NCBI RefSeq assembly: GCF_013408985.1
Contig: NZ_JACBZT010000001.1
Coordinates: forward strand, 744,001-808,000
Reading direction: 5' to 3'
DNA length: 64,000 bases
Origin: Petropleomorpha daqingensis
GTDB taxonomy: Bacteria > Actinomycetota > Actinomycetes > Mycobacteriales > Geodermatophilaceae
Part shown: positions 53,880 through 62,109 of the stretch, piece by piece
Position numbering within the stretch: the stretch's first letter is position 1
How the letters are laid out: the number at the start of each line of letters is the position of its first letter
Notes under the pieces: model-generated
What the model saw: only the letters and a program-made list of their open reading frames with translations
Told to the model about the DNA's origin: nothing
Database searches by the model: none
Translations under genes and position numbers: made by a program

Positions 53880-54494
53880 GTGCAGATCCACGAGCTCGCC
53901 GTCCGCGACGCCTACTCCGTGGACCTCGTCCCGCACGGGGACGCCCGAGGCCGGTTCACCGAGTGGTACCGCGCCGATGTGCTCGGCGAGGCGCTCGGGT
54001 TCCCGCTGTCCCTCGCCCAGGCCAACCACAGCATCTCCAGCCGCGGCGTGCTGCGCGGCGTGCACTTCGCGCTGGTGCCGCCCGGCCAGGCCAAGTACGT
54101 CTACTGCCCGACGGGCCGCGTGCTCGACGTGATCGTCGACGTCCGGGTCGGCTCGTCCACGTTCGGCGTGCACGACGCCGTCGTCCTCGACAGCGAGCAG
54201 CCCCGCGCGGTCTACATCTCCGAGGGGATCGGGCACGCCTTCCTCGCGCTCGAGGACGGCAGCTCGGTGACCTACCTGGTCTCCAGCCCGTACGCGCCGG
54301 GCCGGGAGTTCGGCATCTCGCCGCTGGACCCCGCCCTCGACCTGCCCTGGCCGGCCGACCTGGAGCTGGAGCTCTCGGCCAAGGACGAGGCCGCGCCGAC
54401 GCTGGAGGAGGCACAGGCCCAGGGCATCCTGCCGACCATGGAGCAGTGCACCGCGCGCTACGCCGAGCTGCGCAGGGCGGCCGCGCAGCGCTGA
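53880..54494 (+). CDS. rfbC: dTDP-4-dehydrorhamnose 3,5-epimerase family protein
   Basis: The 204-residue cupin-fold protein has LRGVHFAL, with the catalytic His, GRVLDVIVDVR and a GHAFLAL motif, matching RfbC, which epimerises dTDP-4-keto-6-deoxyglucose on the way to dTDP-rhamnose. None of the other rml genes is in the window, so it may serve a distant cluster or a different dTDP-sugar. GTG 53880 is leaderless. Confidence 0.88.
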   Translation: MQIHELAVRDAYSVDLVPHGDARGRFTEWYRADVLGEALGFPLSLAQANHSISSRGVLRGVHFALVPPGQAKYVYCPTGRVLDVIVDVRVGSSTFGVHDAVVLDSEQPRAVYISEGIGHAFLALEDGSSVTYLVSSPYAPGREFGISPLDPALDLPWPADLELELSAKDEAAPTLEEAQAQGILPTMEQCTARYAELRRAAAQR

Positions 54495-54528
54495 CGCCGG
54501 GCAGCTCACCGGGGCTTCGTTGTGACCC

Positions 54529-54557
54529 TTGACACACTGTTGCCGGAACGCAAAGGT
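54529..54557 (+). promoter_or_regulatory. Vegetative-type promoter before the monooxygenase gene
   Basis: TTGACA (54529-54534) and AAAGGT (54552-54557) are separated by 17 bases, the best -35 match in this part of the window. The transcript would have a leader of roughly 65 bases. Confidence 0.5.
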
Positions 54558-54628
54558 GGCGTCGTCCTGCCGGCGGTCGCCATGCGGACACCCGTCCGCG
54601 TGTGGCGGCGCCCTCGAGGAGGCGTGTC

Positions 54629-56227
54629 GTGGACGACGTGCGCGTTCCCGTCCTGGTGGTCGGCGGCAGCCTGGTCGGGCTGACGACGTCGCTCCTCCTG
54701 GCCGCCCAGGGGGTGCCCCACCTGCTGGTGGAACGCCACCGCGGCACGGCCGTGCACCCGCGCGCCGCCTCGTTCCATCAGCGGACGATGGAGATCTTCC
54801 GCGGCCTCGGGCTCCAGGAGGCCGTCGAGGAGGCGGCCGCGCGGGAGTTCGTGCAGAACGGCGCGATCGTCTCCGTGCCGAACCTGGCCAGCCCCGAGGT
54901 GACCTACTTCTTCCGCCACTTCAACGAGGGCGTCGAGCACCTCAGCCCGACCTCGCGGTTGTTCATCACGCAGATCGGCCTCGAGCCCCTGCTGCGCGAC
55001 CGGGCCCGGGAGCTGGGCGCCGAGCACCGCTACGGCACCGAGCTGGTGGACGTGCGGCAGGACGACGACGGCGTCACCGCCCTCCTGCGGAACCGGGACG
55101 ACGGCGCCGAGCAGACCGTGCGCGCCGATCACCTGGTCGCCGCCGACGGCGCGCACAGCCAGGTCCGGGAGCGGGCCGGCATCGAGCTGGCCGGCCGCGG
55201 CTCCTTCGCCGAGTGCGTGACCATCTACTTCCGCGCGGACCTGCGGGAGCTGATCGGCGACCGCGCCCTCAGCGTCGTCTACGTCAACTCCCCCGAGCTG
55301 CTGGGCTTCTTCCGCTTCTCCTTGGCCGGCGACTCCGGCTTCCTCGCCGTCTTCTCCACCACGGAGGCCGACGGCAGCCGGGACACGCACGTGGCCGAGG
55401 ACCTCGACCCTGCCCGCTGCACCGCCCTGGTCCGCACCGCCCTCGGCCGGCCGGACATCGACGTCGAGGTGGACAACGTGCAGCGCTGGACCGCCGGCGC
55501 GACCCACGCCGCCCGGTTCCGCGACCGCCGGATCTTCCTGGCCGGGGACGCGGCGCACGTCATGCCGCCCACCGGGGGCTTCGGCGGCAACACCGGCGTG
55601 GCCGACGCGCACAACCTGGCGTGGAAGCTGGCGCTGGTCACCCGCGGACTCGCCGGCGACGGGCTGCTCGACACCTACGACGCCGAGCGCCGGCCGGTGT
55701 GCGACCTGATCGTCGAGCAGGCCTACACCCGCTATGTGCTCCGGGTGGACCCGACGCTGTCCCGCGAGGGCATGGCCCCGCCCATGGACGACGCGTCGAT
55801 CGAGCTGGGTCCCGTCCACCGCTCGGCCGCCGTCCTCCCCGACGAGCCGGACGACGGCGCCCGGCTGGTGGACCCTCGGCTGCCCGGGGGCCGGCCCGGC
55901 ACGCGCGCGCCGCACGTGCCGGTCACCGTCGACGGCGCTCCGGGCTCGGTGCTGGACCTGGTCGGACCCGACCTCGTCCTGCTGACCGGCGGCAAGGGCG
56001 ACCGGTGGACCGAGGCCGCCGCCGCGATTGGGCTGGCCACGAGCACGGTGAGCGCGGCGGGTCCGGTGGTGGACCCCGGCGGCAGGTTCGGCGAGGCGTT
56101 CGGCATCGAGGACGACGGCGCGGTCGTGCTGCGGCCCGACGGGATCGTGGCCTGGCGGGCGCGCCGGTGCCCGGACGACCCGGCGGCGGTGCTGGACGGC
56201 GTCGTCCGGACGGTGCTGGCGCGGTAG
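54629..56227 (+). CDS. FAD-dependent aromatic monooxygenase (PheA/TfdB family)
   Basis: The 532-residue flavoprotein has the dinucleotide-binding VVGGSLVGL, the DG motif LVAADGAHSQVRE and the FAD/ribityl motif AGDAAHVMPPTGGFG, plus the C-terminal thioredoxin-like extension of the phenol hydroxylase group. It inserts oxygen into an aromatic or polyketide substrate. No tailoring cluster is nearby. GTG 54629 is preferred over the earlier GTG 54602 because AGGAGG is spaced for it. Confidence 0.9.
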   Translation: MDDVRVPVLVVGGSLVGLTTSLLLAAQGVPHLLVERHRGTAVHPRAASFHQRTMEIFRGLGLQEAVEEAAAREFVQNGAIVSVPNLASPEVTYFFRHFNEGVEHLSPTSRLFITQIGLEPLLRDRARELGAEHRYGTELVDVRQDDDGVTALLRNRDDGAEQTVRADHLVAADGAHSQVRERAGIELAGRGSFAECVTIYFRADLRELIGDRALSVVYVNSPELLGFFRFSLAGDSGFLAVFSTTEADGSRDTHVAEDLDPARCTALVRTALGRPDIDVEVDNVQRWTAGATHAARFRDRRIFLAGDAAHVMPPTGGFGGNTGVADAHNLAWKLALVTRGLAGDGLLDTYDAERRPVCDLIVEQAYTRYVLRVDPTLSREGMAPPMDDASIELGPVHRSAAVLPDEPDDGARLVDPRLPGGRPGTRAPHVPVTVDGAPGSVLDLVGPDLVLLTGGKGDRWTEAAAAIGLATSTVSAAGPVVDPGGRFGEAFGIEDDGAVVLRPDGIVAWRARRCPDDPAAVLDGVVRTVLAR

Positions 56228-56230
56228 TCC

Positions 56231-56566
56231 TCAGCTCGGTGGCGGCCCGGGCAACCGGCCCGGCCGGGGCCACAGCCGGGCCACCACCCGGCCGACCGGC
56301 ACGGCGACCCCGAACGAGCGGCTGTCGTCGGTGACCAGCGGGTTGTCGCCGACCACCCAGCTGCCGCCCGGCTCGTCCCGCACCGCCCGCTTGACCACCA
56401 GCAGTTCCGGCCGGGAGGGGAACCGGGCGAGGACGACGGTGCCGGGCGGGACCCGCCGTCCCGGACGCAGCCGGCGCACCAGCAGCCGGTCGCCGTGCCG
56501 CAGGGTCGGCGCCATCGACGGGCCCGTGACGTGGGCGAGCACCCAGGTGGAGGGCAGCGGGGCCAC
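56231..56566 (-). CDS. sodX: S26 family protease, nickel superoxide dismutase maturation (SodX-type)
   Basis: The 111-residue protein is a minimal signal-peptidase-I-like enzyme: GPSMAPTLRHGD with the catalytic Ser and VVKRAV with the general-base Lys, then GDNP. It lacks a membrane anchor. In actinobacteria a SodX-type protease is found beside Ni-SOD and removes its leader so that the new N-terminal His can bind nickel. GTG 56566 is chosen for the GGGAG upstream; an earlier GTG 56593 is possible. It is divergent from sodN. Confidence 0.8.
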   Translation of the reverse strand: MAPLPSTWVLAHVTGPSMAPTLRHGDRLLVRRLRPGRRVPPGTVVLARFPSRPELLVVKRAVRDEPGGSWVVGDNPLVTDDSRSFGVAVPVGRVVARLWPRPGRLPGPPPS

Positions 56567-56645
56567 CCCGCTCCCGCTGTCGTCCGCGATCACCGCGAGT
56601 AGGGTCGCAGACGACCCCGAAATTCCGACATCCGGAGGCACATCC

Positions 56646-57050
56646 ATGCGTTTCACCCGCATGTTCTCCGCCGTCGAGGCCACCGCGCACTGCGACCTCC
56701 CCTGCGGCGTCTACGACCCGGCCCAGGCCCGCATCGAGGCGGAGTCGGTCAAGGCCATCCAGGAGAAGTACCAGGGCAACGAGGACCCGGCCTTCCGCAC
56801 CCGCGCGATCCTGATCAAGGAGCAGCGGGCCGAGCTGGTCAAGCACCACTTGTGGGTGCTGTGGACCGACTACTTCAAGCCCCCGCACTTCGAGAAGTAC
56901 CCGCAGCTGCACGAGCTGTTCAACAAGGCCACCAAGCAGGCCGGTGCGGCCGGCGGCAAGGGCAGCATGGACCCCGCCGAGGGCCAGAAGCTGCTGGACT
57001 ACATCGCCGAGATCGACAAGATCTTCTGGGAGACCAAGGCCGCGTCCTGA
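56646..57050 (+). CDS. sodN: Nickel superoxide dismutase
   Basis: Ni-SOD converts superoxide to oxygen and hydrogen peroxide in the cytoplasm. The 134-residue precursor has a 14-residue leader and then the nickel hook HCDLPCGVYD with His15, Cys16 and Cys20. Maturation must cleave before His15, consistent with the SodX-type protease gene next door. The helical body matches the hexameric Ni-SOD family. ATG 56646 has GGAGG upstream. The short divergent region may carry nickel-responsive control, which I cannot identify. Confidence 0.97.
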   Translation: MRFTRMFSAVEATAHCDLPCGVYDPAQARIEAESVKAIQEKYQGNEDPAFRTRAILIKEQRAELVKHHLWVLWTDYFKPPHFEKYPQLHELFNKATKQAGAAGGKGSMDPAEGQKLLDYIAEIDKIFWETKAAS

Positions 57051-57142
57051 CCTTCCGAACGATCGCTGCCGGGTGGCCCGCACGGGCCGCCCGGCAGCGT
57101 CGTCCCGGGACGCCCCCGCCACCGGAACGGGCGCGGCCGACC

Positions 57143-57148
57143 TAGGGT
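57143..57148 (+). promoter_or_regulatory. -10 element (TAGGGT) of the SpoIIE phosphatase gene
   Basis: TAGGGT ends 6 bases before ATG 57155. Confidence 0.5.
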
Positions 57149-57154
57149 CCGAGC

Positions 57155-58435
57155 ATGCACGCCTCCGGCGCCCCCTCGTTCGACGTCGGCGCATTCCTCG
57201 AACGGGTCGAGGCGGCGGCGCCCATCGAGGCGGTCGAGCAGGTGGCCGATGCCCTCGCCGAGTGGGTCGGCGCGCGCCGGGTGACCTTCCTGATCGCCGA
57301 CTTCAGCGGCCGCGCCCTCGTCCGGCTGACGTCCACCGGCCCGGCCGTCGAGGGCGCGGCCGTCGAAGGTGCGCGGAGCCGGTCCGAGGAGCACGCCGAG
57401 ACCGTGCCGCTCGCGGGCAGCCGGTACGAACCGGTGCTGCGCACGCAGCGGATCGACGTCCAGGCGCTGCCCGACGGGGACCGGCTGATCGTCCCGGTCA
57501 CCGATCGCGGCGACGCGATCGGGGTGATCGAGCTCGACGTCCCGGGCCCGGCGCACCCCGAGGTGGTGGCCGACGTCGCCGCGGCCGCGCACGCGCTGGC
57601 CTACGTCGTGATCGCGGCCCGCCGGCACACCGACGTCTTCGAGTGGGGTCAGCGGACGACCACGTTCTCGCTCGCCGCGGAGATCCAGCGCCGCCTGCTG
57701 CCGAGCTCCTACACGTGCGAGGCGGGGCAGTTCACGCTCGCCGGCTGGCTGGAGCCGGCGGCCTCCGTCGGCGGGGACACCTTCGACTACACGCTGGACC
57801 GCCACTCGCTGCAGATCTCGATCACCGATGCCGTCGGCCACCAGGTCGCCGCCTCGCTGCTCGCCACGCTGTTCGTGGGCGCCCTGCGCAACGGCCGCCG
57901 CAAGGGGCTCGAACTCGTCGAGCAGGCCCGGGCGGCCAACGACGCCCTGGCCGCGCACGCCGCACCCGGCCAGTTCGTCACCGGCCAGCTGGCGCGCATC
58001 GACCTGCAGACCCGCGAGGCGGTGATCCTGAACGCCGGTCATCCACTCCCCCTCCGGCTGCGAGCCGGGCGCGTGGAGGAGATCCAGCTGGCGGTGCAGC
58101 CGCCGTTCGGCGTCGTCCCCGGTCAGACGTTCCTGCTGCAGCGGCTCCCGCTGGAGCCCGGCGACCGGCTGGTGTTCCTCACCGACGGCATGCAGGAGCG
58201 CAATGCCGCCTCGCTCGACGTGGCTCAGGCGCTGGTCGACACGGCGCAGCTGCATCCCCGCGAGGTCGTCCACGCGCTGGGCGACGCCGTCCTGCACGCG
58301 ACCGGCGGCAACCTGCGTGACGACGCGACCATGGTCTGCCTGGACTGGTACGGCGGGCCGCCGCGCCTGCGGTCCAGCGAGTTCGGCTCCGACCCCAGCC
58401 TCGCCTCCGCCGAGCGGGAGCCGGGCGGCGCCTGA
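57155..58435 (+). CDS. PP2C-family SpoIIE/RsbU-like protein phosphatase with N-terminal sensor
   Basis: The 426-residue protein has a GAF-like N-terminal region (about 25-165: VTFLIADFSGR, DRGDAIGVIELD) and a C-terminal SpoIIE phosphatase domain (about 175-405). Its metal-binding Asp and Gly motifs are intact: SVGGDTFDY, TDAVGHQVAA, LTDGMQE and RDDATM. Such phosphatases act on anti-anti-sigma factors or related partners. No anti-sigma gene is adjacent, so the partner is unknown. ATG 57155 is leaderless. Confidence 0.9.
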   Translation: MHASGAPSFDVGAFLERVEAAAPIEAVEQVADALAEWVGARRVTFLIADFSGRALVRLTSTGPAVEGAAVEGARSRSEEHAETVPLAGSRYEPVLRTQRIDVQALPDGDRLIVPVTDRGDAIGVIELDVPGPAHPEVVADVAAAAHALAYVVIAARRHTDVFEWGQRTTTFSLAAEIQRRLLPSSYTCEAGQFTLAGWLEPAASVGGDTFDYTLDRHSLQISITDAVGHQVAASLLATLFVGALRNGRRKGLELVEQARAANDALAAHAAPGQFVTGQLARIDLQTREAVILNAGHPLPLRLRAGRVEEIQLAVQPPFGVVPGQTFLLQRLPLEPGDRLVFLTDGMQERNAASLDVAQALVDTAQLHPREVVHALGDAVLHATGGNLRDDATMVCLDWYGGPPRLRSSEFGSDPSLASAEREPGGA

Positions 58436-58469
58436 GCCTCGCCCGCGCGTGCCCCGAGGCCCCTCCCGG

Positions 58470-58475
58470 TACCGT
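58470..58475 (+). promoter_or_regulatory. Possible -10 element (TACCGT) of psd
   Basis: TACCGT ends 9 bases before ATG 58485, slightly wider than the other sites. Confidence 0.35.
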
Positions 58476-58484
58476 TTGCCCACG

Positions 58485-59138
58485 ATGCGCATCGACCGGG
58501 CCGGGTGGCCCTTCATCACCGGACCGCTGGCTCCCGCCGCGGTCCTCGCGGTCGCCGGCGGACGCCGGATCCGCCTGCTGATGTGGCCGTTCGTGCTGCT
58601 GTCGGCCTACATGGCGCTGTTCTTCCGCGACCCCGACCGGCGCTGCGACGTCGAGAAGCCCGACCCCGACGAGGTCCTCTCCCCCGCTGACGGCGTCGTG
58701 ATGGTGGCCGGCGAGCCGCAGGAGGGCGTGGCGCCCGAGGGCGACTGGCAGCAGGTCAGCGTGTTCCTGTCCGTCGTCGACGTGCACGTCAACCGCTCCC
58801 CCTACCGCGGTCAGGTCGTCGAGAGCTCCTACCGCGCGGGCAGCTTCCTGGCCGCCTACCGCAAGGAGTCCGCGCACAAGAACGAGCGCAGCGAGCTGTG
58901 GCTGCGCGACGGCGAGCGCACCGTGGTGTTCCGGCAGATCGTCGGGGTGCTGGCCCGGCGGATCGTGACCCGCACCGGCGTCGGCCACGAGCTGGCCACC
59001 GGCGAGCGCATGGGCCTGATGAAGTTCGGGTCGCGGATGGACGTCTTCGTCCCGCGGGAGTGCACTGTGACGGTGCAGAAGGGCCAGCGCGTGCGCGGCG
59101 GCGAGACCGTCATCGCCCGCTGGCCCGGGCGCGGCTGA
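58485..59138 (+). CDS. psd: Phosphatidylserine decarboxylase
   Basis: Psd makes phosphatidylethanolamine from phosphatidylserine and self-cleaves at a Gly-Ser bond to form a pyruvoyl group. The 217-residue protein is the short type, with an N-terminal membrane segment (about 25-45), FFRDPDR, DVHVNRSPYRG and the cleavage site LMKFGSRMDVF. ATG 58485 has no strong ribosome site. It is directly followed by pssA, the gene for the preceding enzyme in the pathway. Confidence 0.95.
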   Translation: MRIDRAGWPFITGPLAPAAVLAVAGGRRIRLLMWPFVLLSAYMALFFRDPDRRCDVEKPDPDEVLSPADGVVMVAGEPQEGVAPEGDWQQVSVFLSVVDVHVNRSPYRGQVVESSYRAGSFLAAYRKESAHKNERSELWLRDGERTVVFRQIVGVLARRIVTRTGVGHELATGERMGLMKFGSRMDVFVPRECTVTVQKGQRVRGGETVIARWPGRG

Positions 59139-59141
59139 GCC

Positions 59142-59942
59142 ATGCCGCCCACCCGACGCACCGCGACGGTCGAGTTCGTCCGCCACTCGGCCCGGCGCAG
59201 CCGCCGCCGCGCGCTGGCCACGCTGCCCAGCCTGTTCACGCTGGCCAACATGCTGTGCGGGTTCACCGCGATCCTGGTCTCGATCCGCGGGGAGTACACG
59301 TTCGCCGCGATCCTGGTCGGCTGCTCGGTGGTCTTCGACATCACCGACGGCGCGGTCGCCCGGCTGGTCGGCGCGGTGACGCCGTTCGGCCTGCAGTTCG
59401 ACTCGCTCGCCGACCTCGTCTCGTTCGGCATGGCGCCGGCGCTGCTGGCCTTCACCCTGTTCTCGCAAGGTCACGACGCCTTCGACCCGCTCGGGTGGTT
59501 GGCCTGCGCGCTGTGGGTGGCCTGCGCGGCGATCCGGCTGGCCCGGTTCAACACCACGATCGACCCCACCGCCGACAAGCGGTACTTCATCGGCATGCCC
59601 AGCCCCGGCGCGGCGGGCGTCGTCCTGGCCTCGGTGTTCGCCTTCGGCGACCAGATGCAGGGCCGGGACCGGCTGTGGGTGCTGCTCATCGTCGCCGTCC
59701 CGGCGCTGCTCATGGTCAGCCGGATCCGGTTCCGCTCGTTCCGGTCGCTGGTCAGCCCGAAGAGCGGCCGGCCGTACGGGCTGATCGCCGCCGCGATCCT
59801 GCTGATCATCGGCTTCGTGTTCATCCCGGTGGTCACCGGCGTCGTGCTCGCCTACGGCTACCTGCTGGCGCCGCTGATCCTGCCGGTCCTGTCCCCGCTG
59901 GCCCGGCTCGTCCCGGACCGGGTCAAGGAGGTGCTCACGTGA
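59142..59942 (+). CDS. pssA: CDP-diacylglycerol--serine O-phosphatidyltransferase
   Basis: PssA joins CDP-diacylglycerol and serine to form phosphatidylserine. The 266-residue membrane enzyme carries the CDP-alcohol phosphotransferase motif, DITDGAVARL followed by the G and two Asp in FGLQFDSLADLVSFG, and about seven helices. ATG 59142 is 3 bases after the psd stop. Its last codons overlap the GNAT start (GTGA), so psd, pssA and the GNAT gene are one operon. Confidence 0.96.
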   Translation: MPPTRRTATVEFVRHSARRSRRRALATLPSLFTLANMLCGFTAILVSIRGEYTFAAILVGCSVVFDITDGAVARLVGAVTPFGLQFDSLADLVSFGMAPALLAFTLFSQGHDAFDPLGWLACALWVACAAIRLARFNTTIDPTADKRYFIGMPSPGAAGVVLASVFAFGDQMQGRDRLWVLLIVAVPALLMVSRIRFRSFRSLVSPKSGRPYGLIAAAILLIIGFVFIPVVTGVVLAYGYLLAPLILPVLSPLARLVPDRVKEVLT

Positions 59943-60439
59943 GCGTGCGTCCTATCCGTCCGGACGACGTCCCGGCGGTGGTCGGGCTGGTGCGCGAGCT
60001 GGCCGAGTACGAGAAGGCCCTGCACGAGGCCCGCCTGACCGACGAGCAGCTGCACGCGGCGCTGTTCGGCGAGCACCCCGCTCTGTTCGGGCACGTGGCC
60101 GAGGTCGAGGGCACCGTCGTCGGCACGGCACTGTGGTTCCTCAACTTCTCCACCTGGCGCGGCACCCACGGCATCTACCTCGAGGACCTCTACGTGCGCA
60201 CCGCATTCCGCGGCGGCGGCCTGGGCAAGGAGCTGCTGCGCACGCTCGCCGAGACCTGCGTGCAGCGCGGCTACAACCGGCTGGAGTGGGCGGTGCTCGA
60301 CTGGAACACGCCCTCCATCGAGTTCTACAAGGCGCAGGGGGCCGTCCCGCTGGACGAGTGGACCGTCTTCCGGCTCACGGACGACGCCCTGCGCGACTTC
60401 GCCGGCCGTCGGGATGCCGAGGCCGCCGGACCCGCCTAG
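59939..60439 (+). CDS. GNAT family N-acetyltransferase
   Basis: The 166-residue protein has VRPIRPDDVPAV at the start, the acetyl-CoA motif VRTAFRGGGLGKELL and the WNTPSIEFYKAQGAV segment near the end, typical of diamine or spermidine/spermine-type acetyltransferases. The substrate is unknown. GTG 59939 overlaps the pssA stop by GTGA, so it is co-translated with the phospholipid genes. Confidence 0.9.
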   Translation: MSVRPIRPDDVPAVVGLVRELAEYEKALHEARLTDEQLHAALFGEHPALFGHVAEVEGTVVGTALWFLNFSTWRGTHGIYLEDLYVRTAFRGGGLGKELLRTLAETCVQRGYNRLEWAVLDWNTPSIEFYKAQGAVPLDEWTVFRLTDDALRDFAGRRDAEAAGPA

Positions 60440-60442
60440 CGT
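60437..60442 (+). promoter_or_regulatory. -10 element (TAGCGT) of the XRE-like gene
   Basis: TAGCGT overlaps the GNAT stop codon and ends 7 bases before GTG 60450. Confidence 0.4.
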
Positions 60443-60449
60443 CGCGGAG

Positions 60450-60752
60450 GTGGCCGATCCCGACCTGCCCTCCCTGGTGCGCCGGCGACTGCTCGAGCTG
60501 AACATCACCGCAGAGCAGGCCTCCCGGCTCTCGCACTGGGCCGTGGCGCCGGAGACGATCGAGCACCTGGCCGCCGGACGCCGGTCCGGGCTGGTCAGCG
60601 ACCGGCTCGCCGACGCGCTCGCCCGCGCGCTCGGCGTCCCGGAGAACCGGGTCCGGCGAGCGGCCGGCCTGCCCGAGGTGCCCGATCCCCGGGAGAGCAT
60701 CGAGACCACACCGCAGCTGCGCCTGATCAAGGGCGGCGGCTCGTCCGGATAG
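60450..60752 (+). CDS. Small XRE-like helix-turn-helix protein
   Basis: From GTG 60450 the protein has 100 residues: a helical region with NITAEQASRLSHWAVAPETIEHL and RLADALARALGVPENRVRRAAGL that resembles an XRE-type helix-turn-helix, then a charged tail. It has no other domain. GTG 60450 is chosen for the leaderless signal; an earlier ATG at 60414 overlaps the GNAT gene and has no ribosome site. Its DNA target is unknown. Confidence 0.65.
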   Translation: MADPDLPSLVRRRLLELNITAEQASRLSHWAVAPETIEHLAAGRRSGLVSDRLADALARALGVPENRVRRAAGLPEVPDPRESIETTPQLRLIKGGGSSG

Positions 60753-60755
60753 GGT
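60750..60755 (+). promoter_or_regulatory. -10 element (TAGGGT) of the HAD phosphatase gene
   Basis: TAGGGT overlaps the stop of the XRE-like gene and ends 8 bases before GTG 60764. Confidence 0.45.
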
Positions 60756-60763
60756 CGGCCGTC

Positions 60764-61546
60764 GTGACCACCGAGCGCAAGCGGGCCGAGTGCTGGCTCA
60801 CCGACATGGACGGCGTGCTGGTGCACGAGGGGAACGCGCTGCCCGGCGCCGCGGACTTCCTCGAGCGGCTCGTCTCGAGCGAGCGCCGCTTCCTGGTGCT
60901 GACCAACAACTCGATCTTCACGCCCCGCGACCTGTCCGCCCGGCTCGCCCGGTCGGGGCTGCAGGTGCCCGAGGAGTCGATCTGGACCTCGGCGCTGGCG
61001 ACGGCGGACTTCCTGACCCATCAGATGCCCGGCGGCTCGGCGTACGTGATCGGCGAGGCCGGTCTGACCACGGCGCTCTACGAGGCGGGCTACACGCTCA
61101 CCGACACCGCGCCCGACTACGTCGTCCTGGGCGAGACCCGCACCTACTCGTTCGAGGCGATCACGCGGGCGATCCGGCTGATCGGCGACGGCGCCCGGTT
61201 CATCGCCACCAACCCCGACGTCACCGGGCCCTCGCCGGAGGGCCCGCTGCCGGCCACCGGCTCGGTCGCCGCCATGATCACCAAGGCGACCGGCGCCGAG
61301 CCCTACTTCGTCGGCAAGCCCAACCCGATGATGTTCCGCAGCGCCATGAACCGGATCGAGGCGCACTCCGAGACGACGGTCATGGTCGGCGACCGCATGG
61401 ACACCGACGTCGTCGCCGGCATCGAGGCGGGCCTGGAGACCGTGCTGGTCCTGACCGGCTCGACGCAGGTCGGGGACATCAAGCGGTTCCCGTTCCGGCC
61501 GAGCCGCGTGTGCGACTCGATCGCCGACGTCATCGAGATGATCTGA
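60764..61546 (+). CDS. HAD-IIA (NagD/PGP-like) phosphatase
   Basis: The 260-residue protein has HAD motif I DMDGVL with a C2 cap, motif II LTNNS, GKPNP before motif III and MVGDRMDTDV as motif IV. Relatives dephosphorylate nucleoside monophosphates, 4-nitrophenyl phosphate or glycerol phosphates. The natural substrate is unknown. GTG 60764 is leaderless. Its end overlaps the convergent gene at 61530 by 17 bases. Confidence 0.9.
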   Translation: MTTERKRAECWLTDMDGVLVHEGNALPGAADFLERLVSSERRFLVLTNNSIFTPRDLSARLARSGLQVPEESIWTSALATADFLTHQMPGGSAYVIGEAGLTTALYEAGYTLTDTAPDYVVLGETRTYSFEAITRAIRLIGDGARFIATNPDVTGPSPEGPLPATGSVAAMITKATGAEPYFVGKPNPMMFRSAMNRIEAHSETTVMVGDRMDTDVVAGIEAGLETVLVLTGSTQVGDIKRFPFRPSRVCDSIADVIEMI

Positions 61547-62024
61547 AGAACGCCAGCCGCGCCTCGGGGGTGGCCAGCAGGTACAGCGAGACGGCGACAG
61601 GCACCAGCATCGGGATGCCGACCTCGGGGTGCTGGTAGCTGAACGCCGCCGTGAGCCCCAGCGCGCCGAGGATCAGCTGCACGGCCACCACCGGGCCCCG
61701 GGACCACGACGCCAGCCGCCACAGGCCGCGCGCGCACGCCGCGAGCAGCACCGCCCCGAGCAGGGCGAACAGGACGAGCCCCCACGCGCTCTTGTCGCTC
61801 TGGGCGTCGCCGGTGAGGGTGCGCAGCGTCACGTAGCCGGCGGCCAGGACGAGGGCCACCGCCTCGACCGCCACCACCACCGCGGCCCACCGGACGGTCC
61901 GGGGCGTCGCCTCGGCCTGCTCCTTCGGCTGCCTGGGGGGCTGCTCGGCGGCGGCGCCGAGCACCCGGTCGGCCAGGCTCGGCCGACTGCGCCGCGGCGG
62001 CGGCCCTGCGTGCTCGTCGTTCAC
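61530..62024 (-). CDS. Small membrane protein of unknown function
   Basis: The 164-residue protein has a basic, disordered N-terminus and four predicted membrane helices (WAAVVVAVEAVALVLAA, SAWGLVLFALLGAVL, a third near VVAVQLILGAL, and a fourth near LVPVAVSLYLL). I do not recognise the family. GTG 62024 is supported by TAACCT 6 bases upstream on the minus strand. The 3' end overlaps the HAD gene. Confidence 0.7.
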   Translation of the reverse strand: MNDEHAGPPPRRSRPSLADRVLGAAAEQPPRQPKEQAEATPRTVRWAAVVVAVEAVALVLAAGYVTLRTLTGDAQSDKSAWGLVLFALLGAVLLAACARGLWRLASWSRGPVVAVQLILGALGLTAAFSYQHPEVGIPMLVPVAVSLYLLATPEARLAFFRSSR

Positions 62025-62030
62025 GTCGCG

Positions 62031-62036
62031 AGGTTA
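62031..62036 (-). promoter_or_regulatory. -10 element (TAACCT) of the small membrane protein gene
   Basis: Minus-strand TAACCT ends 6 bases before GTG 62024. Confidence 0.45.
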
Positions 62037-62097
62037 CGCGCGTCCCACGCGTCCCCCTGGACCCGGCGCGCTCCCGGTGGCCGAGCGTTCCGGTGGC

Positions 62098-62103
62098 TAG
62101 CCT
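62098..62103 (+). promoter_or_regulatory. -10 element (TAGCCT) of the lipid kinase gene
   Basis: TAGCCT ends 6 bases before ATG 62110. Confidence 0.5.
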
Positions 62104-62109
62104 GGCCGT

